NCBI GenBank assembly: GCA_044370375.1
Contig: JBILVQ010000081.1
Location: forward strand, 1-12,211
From: JBILVQ01 sp044370375
GTDB taxonomy: Bacteria > Bacteroidota > Bacteroidia > UBA4408
Direction of reading: 5' to 3'
Length of the DNA stretch: 12,211 nt
The notes under the pieces are model-generated. The model ran no database searches. It saw only the letters and a list, made by a program, of their open reading frames with translations, and was not told the origin of the DNA. This document shows, in pieces, positions 7,346 through 12,211 of this stretch. Positions within the stretch are counted from its first letter, which is position 1, and the number at the start of each line of letters is the position of its first letter. A program made the position numbers and the translations under genes.

Positions 7346-9007
7346 TTACTTACGCGAAAACTTTGCAGTGAAAAAGTTGCCGTTGTTCTCGACAGTAACA
7401 AAGTAAAGACCTGAACTTAACTGTTGAACAGGAATCATCAGTTGGGCAGATGATTGGGTGGTGTTAAAATTATCCACCATTTTTCCGGTTACATCAAACA
7501 AACGAATGGTTGAAGTACCATTTAGCGCAGCAGTATTTAACATTACGAAATCATTGGCAGGATTAGGATACAAGGATAAATCCTGTGAAAGATTTTGTTC
7601 AACACCGGTAATCAAGGCATCAAAAAGAACAACTTTACCTAAACCGGTCACATCCAAAGAATCGAGCATTTTCTCTTCCAATAAAAGGGTATCGGTAATG
7701 TTGTATTCGTTATAGGCAGCTAAAGCCCAAACACTTTGAGAAAAGGGAACCATGGTTGTTACAGAATATCCGGCCCAAAAAGGTTGAGCATCCGAAGGAC
7801 CGCTTAAAGAATCGAGCACGATGTAATACAACAAATCGGTATTAAAGATATTCTTATCGGCTTGGTTGGGTCCGCCCACCATTAGTGTATCCTGAAAAGC
7901 AGGACTGGTAACACCATAATGATCACCATACACAATGGCAGCACCGGTTCCGGCAACCCCTGCATTGAAGGAATTACCCATTACTTCAATTTTGTTTGCA
8001 TAAGAAGTATTTTGTGTTCCGGCAGTAAACAACTTTGAATTGGCCATTAAACTAATGAAAGCATTGGCCGTTGGCAGTGGCGTAAAAACATTATCCTTAA
8101 CAGTTACATTGCGGGATGCAGAACTAAACAAGGCAATGTTCTTATAATTAAGGAAAGAGTTTCCTTCAATTAAAACCGTTGAATTGTTGACCGCTCTGAT
8201 TTCGGCAAGAGTAGCTAAATTAGAAGCAACCAAATCATTGTAAGCATCGAAAGTATTATTAGTAATTTCGATAGCAGTACCAGCGTTAGGATAAGTAATC
8301 AAAGTATTTCCGGAGAACATGTTATTGTCGATCATCAAATCTCCGTTGGTAGAAAGCGATTGAATTGGGTAAAATGCACGTGCTGTGTTGCCTGAAATCA
8401 TGGCTGCAGGACCGCTGGCCCCATTCAAACCGATGCCGATGGCTCTTCCATGCGCATCTCTAACAGAATCTAATGGCTGAATGATGTTGCCCATGATGTG
8501 AACCATTTGTCCGGTTCCTCCGGAGGCAAGAATACCGTAACTACCGAAAACCATTCCTGAAGAAAGGTTCTTGGTTGAATAAATTTCATTGTTGATAATC
8601 ATCAGACCGTTGTAAGAACCGGAAGCAACTATTCCTTTTAATCCGTTCAAAATGGTCAGGCCCATTTCAATTCTTAAATCACGAATGGTTACGCTATCGG
8701 CAGTTACTTGGATAATATCACCGGCAATAGCAGTAATTACAGGCTTATTCAAAGAATCGGCACCTGCAACAATTACTCTTTTATCCACTACCTGCGAACC
8801 CAAGAAGGAATAGTTACCTGCGGCCAACAATACTGAATCGCCGGGCTGGGCCTGACTTACAGCATGAGAAATGGTGGCACAAGGATTACCGGGCAATAAA
8901 CAATCGTTACCGGTATCATCACCGGAGGGACTGATGTGGCGGGTTTGTGAAAAGCCTTGCAGGGCTGTAAACAGCGTTAAAAGGGAAAAGAGTAAACGTT
9001 TCTTCAT
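7346..9007 (-). CDS. T9SS-secreted right-handed beta-helix protein
   Basis: A 553-residue exported protein. MKKRLLFSLLTLFTALQGFSQ is a Sec signal peptide with likely cleavage near residue 21. The next part (SPSGDDTGNDC ... NPCATISHAVSQAQPGDSVLLAAGNY) is the usual opening of DUF1565/pectate-lyase-like beta-helix proteins. Residues about 75-400 show repeated strands with N-rich turns (ISGNTAR, IDNNMFSGNT, ITNNTFD, IEGNSFLNY, VKDNVFTP, VMGNSFNAG), typical of parallel beta-helix coils. The last ~78 residues form a type A T9SS sorting domain: LSLYPNPANDFVML at 477-490, DVTGKMV at 505-511, SSGLYFVTVENNG at 531-543, KFSRK at the end. It should cross the outer membrane by T9SS and be cell-attached or released. 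No catalytic residues are recognised; it may bind or cleave polysaccharide. I chose the ATG at 9007; an in-frame start 12 codons earlier would spoil the signal peptide. Confidence 0.93.
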   Translation of the reverse strand: MKKRLLFSLLTLFTALQGFSQTRHISPSGDDTGNDCLLPGNPCATISHAVSQAQPGDSVLLAAGNYSFLGSQVVDKRVIVAGADSLNKPVITAIAGDIIQVTADSVTIRDLRIEMGLTILNGLKGIVASGSYNGLMIINNEIYSTKNLSSGMVFGSYGILASGGTGQMVHIMGNIIQPLDSVRDAHGRAIGIGLNGASGPAAMISGNTARAFYPIQSLSTNGDLMIDNNMFSGNTLITYPNAGTAIEITNNTFDAYNDLVASNLATLAEIRAVNNSTVLIEGNSFLNYKNIALFSSASRNVTVKDNVFTPLPTANAFISLMANSKLFTAGTQNTSYANKIEVMGNSFNAGVAGTGAAIVYGDHYGVTSPAFQDTLMVGGPNQADKNIFNTDLLYYIVLDSLSGPSDAQPFWAGYSVTTMVPFSQSVWALAAYNEYNITDTLLLEEKMLDSLDVTGLGKVVLFDALITGVEQNLSQDLSLYPNPANDFVMLNTAALNGTSTIRLFDVTGKMVDNFNTTQSSAQLMIPVQQLSSGLYFVTVENNGNFFTAKFSRK

Positions 9008-9022
9008 GATAGTGATTTTTTG

Positions 9023-9030
9023 CGAAGATA
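9023..9030 (-). promoter_or_regulatory. Candidate -7 promoter element of the beta-helix gene
   Basis: The minus strand reads TATCTTCG followed by CA, close to the Bacteroidota sigma-A -7 element TAnnTTTG. It lies 15 bases upstream of the ATG at 9007, so the leader would be very short. A clear -33 TTTG at the right spacing is missing; a T8 run sits directly upstream. This is a match by eye only. Confidence 0.4.
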
Positions 9031-9230
9031 CAAAAAAAACCACAGGATGTTTAAATTATTAAAAATCAATTACTTATAGCTTTTTAGCAAAACAAATTTG
9101 AAATCAATCATGAAGCCAAAATCGCGCAAAGTCAATGCTGATGAGGGTTCCAAAAAATGTTGGAGGACCAAAAATGACATTAACGATGAGGCCTTCAATA
9201 ATTTTTCAGACCTTTCGCTTTCTAAAAACA

Positions 9231-9947
9231 ATGAAGATGCTAATAAGGACGATTGTATTGAGTTTAGGGATGTTGATGCTCATGGCACCGATGCCACAGG
9301 AAAAGAAAAGCACCCTTTTGCATTATGTATTTAAAGCGCCGGGGAAGGCAGTTGAGAAGCCACCTTTGGTGATATTACTGCATGGCATTGGCAGCAATGA
9401 AAATGATTTATTCGGACTTGCATCACAACTTCCGGATAATTTTTTGGTGGTTTCGGCAAGAGCGCCTTATCATTATGGGATGGATGGATATTCTTGGTTT
9501 GATGTAGATTTTTCTGGAGTAACACCGGTGATCAATCAACAACAAGAGCTAAAAAGCAGGGGCAGTATTTTAAAATTTATTGAAGCGTTAAAGGCGATAC
9601 ATTCCTTTGATGCAGCGCAGGTGTATTTATGTGGATTTAGTCAGGGAGCGATAATGTCGTATGGTGTAGGATTGACAGAGGCAACAAAAATTAAAGGCAT
9701 AGCAGTGCTTGGGGGCAGAATGCTGGAAGAAGTAAAAGCGCAGGTAAAAATGAATCCTGCTTTAAGTCGGTTGAAGGTTTTAATTTATCATGGCAACAAC
9801 GACAAGGTGATAGCGGTTGAAAGGGCGCGCGAGGCGAACACCTATTTGAAGGGAATAGGAATAGCAGCGGAATACAAAGAGTTTCCGGTTGGACATGAAA
9901 TCAGCAAAGAGATGGTGATGGGATTGAATGCATGGTTGAGGAGGTAG
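9231..9947 (+). CDS. Exported serine esterase, carboxylesterase/phospholipase family (Abhydrolase_2)
   Basis: A 238-residue alpha/beta hydrolase. The catalytic triad can be read directly: Ser137 in the nucleophile elbow GFSQG (135-139), Asp191 in GNNDKVI and His222 in VGHEIS. HGIGSNENDLFG at 51-62 supplies the oxyanion hole. The size and order match the bacterial carboxylesterase/phospholipase group, which cleaves short acyl esters or lysophospholipids. MKMLIRTIVLSLGMLMLMAP looks like a signal peptide or membrane anchor, unusual for this mostly cytoplasmic family, so it may act in the periplasm. I chose the ATG at 9231 because it gives the signal sequence; the frame is open back to 9135, but those 32 residues are not protein-like and contain no clean leader. 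It is monocistronic and divergent from the beta-helix gene across a 223-base gap in which I see no convincing promoter for this gene and no Shine-Dalgarno. Confidence 0.9.
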   Translation: MKMLIRTIVLSLGMLMLMAPMPQEKKSTLLHYVFKAPGKAVEKPPLVILLHGIGSNENDLFGLASQLPDNFLVVSARAPYHYGMDGYSWFDVDFSGVTPVINQQQELKSRGSILKFIEALKAIHSFDAAQVYLCGFSQGAIMSYGVGLTEATKIKGIAVLGGRMLEEVKAQVKMNPALSRLKVLIYHGNNDKVIAVERAREANTYLKGIGIAAEYKEFPVGHEISKEMVMGLNAWLRR

Positions 9948-10257
9948 GGAGGAATTCGAACGAGGGTTTGAAAAAATAATGGGTAAACAAAATTTCCTAC
10001 AAAAAAATATTTTGTGAGAGAATTGCATGGAATGACCGGGTTCTAAAAAAGAAAATTGACCATTGAGAGGAGGCATTGGGAGCAATGGTGTGAAGCAATA
10101 ATTAACTTCCCTTGAAAACCGATGCGAAATCTAATATCTTCCGTTTTCACAAAATTCTTTACTGGCTCTTTATTGGCCCTTTTTTTGATTCTACTTTCTT
10201 TGCCATTTGTCTTTTTTTGTTTTGCCACCATTTTCCTGACGTCAAGAAGATGGTTGT
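9948..10257. other. Intergenic stretch between convergent genes
   Basis: This stretch lies between the esterase and the convergent KilA-N gene. It contains an AT-rich inverted repeat (ACAAAAT at 9987-9993 and ATTTTGT at 10009-10015) and a second one (ACCATTG at 10059-10065 and CAATGGT at 10083-10089). Neither has a T tract in a terminator position. It also holds most of a small hydrophobic ORF listed separately. It probably marks the border between core DNA and the AT-rich accessory block. No RNA gene was recognised. Confidence 0.5.
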
Positions 10258-10310
10258 CTATCTTAATTTTTGAATGCTTTTATTTCCTACCAACGATTTC
10301 ATTTGTGTAA
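10122..10310 (+). CDS. Doubtful small hydrophobic membrane protein
   Basis: A 62-codon frame from ATG to TAA. Residues about 15-40 (SLLALFLILLSLPFVFFCFATIFL) would form one long membrane helix. A basic SRRW and a second hydrophobic patch follow. The last 53 bases are antisense to the 3' end of the KilA-N gene. No Shine-Dalgarno or convincing promoter is seen, and T-rich DNA gives hydrophobic frames by chance. It could be a real one-helix protein, a toxin-like peptide, or the N-terminal stub of a membrane gene cut off when the neighbouring block inserted. I cannot name a family. Confidence 0.25.
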   Translation: MRNLISSVFTKFFTGSLLALFLILLSLPFVFFCFATIFLTSRRWLSILIFECFYFLPTISFV

Positions 10311-11073
10311 TTGCAATTTTGTTAAGTTGTATAAGTCTTTCTGGCTGCTGCAAACCTTGATGGATCAGCACTGCATTTATACTTTCAAGATTACTAAGCA
10401 CCACTAATTGTTCTAGATTTGCCATATCCCGAATATTTCCATCAGCTTTTGGATTCGCATCACGCCATTGCTTTGCTGTAATGCCAAACAAGGCTACGTT
10501 AAGCAAATCTGCTTCGTTGGCATATACAAAAAAAGTTTGGGTTTTGCTTAATTCTCTTGGTATCAAGTTTTCCTTAATAGCATCAGTGTGAATGTTGTAG
10601 TTTACTTTTGCCAAGGTGCGTTGCAGGTTCCATTCTAGTTTCAGTCTGTCGTTTTCATCAGCTTTTAGTCGTTGAAATTCTTTGATAAGATAGATTTTGA
10701 ATTCTGCACTAATCCACATCCCGAATTCAAAAGCAATATCAGCATGACCATAAGTGCCACCATACCTTCCGGCTGTAGCCTTTAATCCAATTGCATTGGT
10801 TTTTTCAACCCATTCTTTCACACTTAGTTTGTAACTGTTTAAACCTGCCTGACTTTTAATTGTGGCGAATTCGCCATAATTAAAATTGGGGTTGTAAACC
10901 GACTCCCAAATACCCAAGAACTCTACTGTATTTCTATTCCTTAGCCAATCTGATATAAAAAAGTCACCGTCTTTAGCTTTAAGCATATCGGTCAATGAAA
11001 TAAAATCGTGTTCACCATCCTTAAGAATAGCAATTTCAGTTCCTTTTACTTCGATTTTTGAATTTTTTGCCAT
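10258..11073 (-). CDS. KilA-N domain protein
   Basis: A 271-residue protein. The N-terminal part (about 10-138) is a KilA-N DNA-binding domain: DFISLTDMLKAKDG at 23-36, SDWLRNRNTVEFLGIWE at 41-57, GLKATAGRYGGTYGHADIAF at 96-115, and FGMWISAEFKIYLIKEFQRLK at 117-137. A helical C-terminal domain (about 140-270; YANEADLLNVALFG, NLEQLVVLSNLESINAVLIHQG) accompanies it in the long bacterial version. KilA-N proteins occur in phages, plasmids and bacterial accessory islands; they bind DNA and are thought to be regulators, but no function is proved for this type. The ATG overlaps the stop of the upstream restriction-enzyme remnant (TAATG), so the two were probably expressed together. The gene looks intact and is more AT-rich than the operon on the left, consistent with transfer. 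Confidence 0.9.
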   Translation of the reverse strand: MAKNSKIEVKGTEIAILKDGEHDFISLTDMLKAKDGDFFISDWLRNRNTVEFLGIWESVYNPNFNYGEFATIKSQAGLNSYKLSVKEWVEKTNAIGLKATAGRYGGTYGHADIAFEFGMWISAEFKIYLIKEFQRLKADENDRLKLEWNLQRTLAKVNYNIHTDAIKENLIPRELSKTQTFFVYANEADLLNVALFGITAKQWRDANPKADGNIRDMANLEQLVVLSNLESINAVLIHQGLQQPERLIQLNKIAITQMKSLVGNKSIQKLR

Positions 11074-11531
11074 TATATGCTCTGAATTTTTTCGATTAAT
11101 TGATTCTTGATGTTTCGGATGTCGTTTGCTACTTCAATAAAATGCCATTCAGAATACTCATATTTATCCCTCAAATCTACTTTTCCGTCAAAGGGACTAC
11201 GTTTATTGCCTTGAAGTATTTTAGGTTCAAATGTATGGTAATTGGTAATAACCAGGCGTGCATTTAAATTTTCCAAACGGTGTTCCATGTTGGCTGGAAT
11301 CAATCCTCTAACTCGACAATACTCCTCAATATCTTCATACCATTCAAAAGCCTCTTTTTGACCTGATTGACGGGTTGGTATTACAGCGGTATCTTCCTTA
11401 AAAATTCTCCTGCCTATCCTTACCCGACTATAATCGAGGCTACCCAGTCTATCCGTATCATAATGCATGAGCGGTTCAAGGTATGGACTATTGAGTATTG
11501 GATTATTTAAGTTCATTTCAAATATTTCCAT
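11073..11531 (-). pseudogene. Internally deleted remnant of a type III-like restriction enzyme (DEAD/DEAH helicase-nuclease)
   Basis: An open frame of 152 residues that reads as three pieces of a much larger restriction enzyme. Residues 8-58 (NNPILNSPYLEPLMHYDTD, RIGRRIFKEDTAVIPTRQ) match my memory of the N-terminus of the BPTD_3080-type restriction endonuclease family. Residues about 68-120 (EEYCRVRGLIPANMEHRLE, ARLVITNYHTFEPK) match the helicase stretch that normally follows the Walker A and motif Ia segments. Residues 124-150 (YEYSEWHFIEVANDIRNIKN) look like the far C-terminus. The Walker A P-loop and DEAH box are absent, and full enzymes are roughly 900-1000 residues, so restriction activity is lost. 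Both junctions keep the frame, with no stop inside. The start could be the ATG at 11531 or the one at 11516. Family assignment is from recall of motifs, not from a search. The frame may be translated and could retain a role with the coupled KilA-N protein. Confidence 0.7.
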
Positions 11532-11605
11532 TTGAAAGGGTTAAAAATACCAAAAAAGTACTAAACATCCAATCACAAAAATAAACGCATAAAGGTTAGC
11601 AAAAC

Positions 11606-11710
11606 ATGGAACTTTCAAATTTGTTAAGTGATTTCGAAAGTTATCAGATCGACAACAAAACCTTTGCGAAATCCAAGGACAGAATTTTCGTATTTTTTAT
11701 TCGCTATTGA
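11606..11710 (+). pseudogene. Short ORF, possible 5' remnant of an unknown gene
   Basis: ATG to TGA, 34 codons. The start MELSNLLSDFESYQIDNKTF has protein-like composition (mixed charged and hydrophobic residues) and then drifts into IFVFFIRY before the stop. The reading looks like the opening of a longer protein that was cut short. I do not recognise a family, and at this length it may be chance. Confidence 0.2.
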
Positions 11711-11743
11711 AACCCAAAATAAGCCCCAGAAAGTGAGGCATTA

Positions 11744-11837
11744 AAAAAAGGTAAGGAGGCGAGTGGTAGATAAAACTAATTAAAATACAGAAAAATCCAA
11801 GTATTTAAAATCTTTACTCGCTCACAAAATTCCTTAC
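11744..11837 (-). repeat. Two-block inverted repeat, possible terminator of the WG-repeat gene
   Basis: GTAAGGA (11751-11757) and GCGAGT (11759-11764) pair with ACTCGC (11816-11821) and TCCTTAC (11831-11837). On the left the blocks are 1 base apart and on the right 9 bases, and the central loop is 51 bases. Read on the minus strand it starts 30 bases after the stop of the WG-repeat gene and ends in C followed by seven T (11749-11743), so it could act as a long, imperfect terminator. The arms are direct observation; function is inferred. Confidence 0.4.
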
Positions 11838-11867
11838 ACGCACATGAAGAGGGTCGACATTTTTGAT

Positions 11868-12211
11868 TCAATTATTCATTCTCTTTCCTGAATAGTCAAA
11901 GTTAAATGTTCTATTGTTCTTTCTTGCAATTATTATCCTTTGTCCATTTTTACTTTCAACTTCAATATCATCATATTCAGGAGACAAAATACTTTGTCCG
12001 CTAAAATCAAATACTCCAAATTTACCAGCCTTTTTTACAATTAAAATACTTTGAATAACGCAGCCAAATTCGCAAAAAGCAGAATCTGATTTTGACCATA
12101 AGTGTTTGTTAAATCCTTTAACATTATTTTCAAAATTCAAATCAAATCTAATATCTTCGAATTCAACTGGTAATATTTCTATTCCCTTGGTGTTAACAAA
12201 TCCAAACAACC
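11868..12211 (-). CDS. WG-repeat protein, partial (N-terminus beyond the window)
   Basis: The frame is open to the right edge and ends at TGA 11870-11868; 114 codons are visible. Two WG-type repeats can be read: FGFVNTKGIEILPVEFEDI at the visible start, and GKFGVFDFSGQSILSPEYDDIEV about 60 residues later. A degenerate third (RTFNFDYSGK) closes the protein. WG repeats (about 35 residues, W/F-G-F/V-D-x-x-G-x-x-x-x-P-x-Y-D-D) form beta-rich surfaces in secreted or accessory proteins of Bacteroidota and other bacteria, with no fixed enzymatic role. The visible ATG-less start (TTG at 12209) is not the true start, since the reading continues upstream. Confidence 0.8.
   Translation of the reverse strand, partial: LFGFVNTKGIEILPVEFEDIRFDLNFENNVKGFNKHLWSKSDSAFCEFGCVIQSILIVKKAGKFGVFDFSGQSILSPEYDDIEVESKNGQRIIIARKNNRTFNFDYSGKRMNN

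Larger units (their letters stand above)
11532..11867. other. AT-rich intergenic stretch with a small ORF and an inverted repeat
   Basis: No gene of normal size is seen. The stretch has a 34-codon plus-strand ORF at 11606 and a two-block inverted repeat at 11751-11837, both listed separately. The side next to the restriction-enzyme remnant is T-rich on the minus strand (TACTTTTTTGG and TATTTTTA near 11542-11560) and may hold its promoter, but no full -7/-33 pair can be defended. Confidence 0.5.

Noticed and set aside
9098..9334. Plus-strand ORF that starts MKPKSRKVNAD and overlaps the esterase start
   Set aside because: It lies in another frame over the esterase leader, is rich in N, D and K with no domain, and the esterase has a full catalytic triad and better start.
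9945..9975. Minus-strand TTCGAATTCC resembling a tRNA T-loop, which could mark an attachment site at the island edge
   Set aside because: The flanking bases do not form a T stem and no acceptor, D or anticodon arm is found upstream.
11751..11837. Integron attC site
   Set aside because: The two-block layout is similar, but the arms lack the GTTRRRY/RYYYAAC core and no integrase or cassette series is visible.
9948..12211. CRISPR array or insertion sequence in the accessory block
   Set aside because: No evenly spaced direct repeats, transposase frame, terminal inverted repeats or target duplications could be found by eye.

Overview
The window looks like a chromosomal segment of a member of the Bacteroidota. 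The clearest sign is the secreted protein at 7346-9007. It has a Sec signal peptide, a repetitive beta-helix body and a C-terminal type IX secretion (T9SS) sorting domain of the 'LYPNPANDF ... GLYFVTV ... KF' kind, which is confined to that phylum. Low-to-moderate GC, a TATCTTCG-like -7 promoter element and weak use of Shine-Dalgarno sequences agree. Genus cannot be fixed from the sequence.

Region 1 (7169 down to 1, minus strand) is a tightly packed seven-gene operon that runs off the left edge. In transcription order it encodes: a Wzz-like polysaccharide co-polymerase with two membrane segments; a multi-spanning O-antigen ligase/Wzy-type protein; a class I SAM methyltransferase; a protein with a minimal nucleotidyltransferase core; a B12-binding-type radical SAM protein; a second SAM methyltransferase; and a second, paralogous B12-type radical SAM protein (partial). 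Every junction overlaps or is a few bases wide (TGATG, 20-base overlap, 4-base gap, TTGA, 14-base overlap, ATGA), so the set is probably co-translated. It combines envelope-glycan polymerisation or ligation with radical and methyl-transfer chemistry. The product is not recognisable, and no glycosyltransferase or flippase lies within the window.

Region 2 (7170-9007) has a strong intrinsic terminator (12-bp perfect stem, T tract) that ends the T9SS-exported beta-helix gene. A 15-base palindrome sits upstream of the polysaccharide operon.

Region 3 (9231-9947, plus strand) is a lone exported serine esterase of the carboxylesterase/phospholipase (Abhydrolase_2) type, divergent from the beta-helix gene.

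Region 4 (about 9948-12211) is more AT-rich and looks accessory. It has a small hydrophobic ORF, a full-length KilA-N domain protein, and directly upstream of it (TAATG overlap) a 152-codon open remnant of a large type III-like restriction enzyme. That remnant keeps pieces of the N-terminus, the helicase region and the far C-terminus but has lost the ATPase Walker A segment and the middle. A non-coding stretch with an unusual two-block inverted repeat follows, then a partial WG-repeat protein at the right edge. This looks like a decayed phage-defence or mobile locus.
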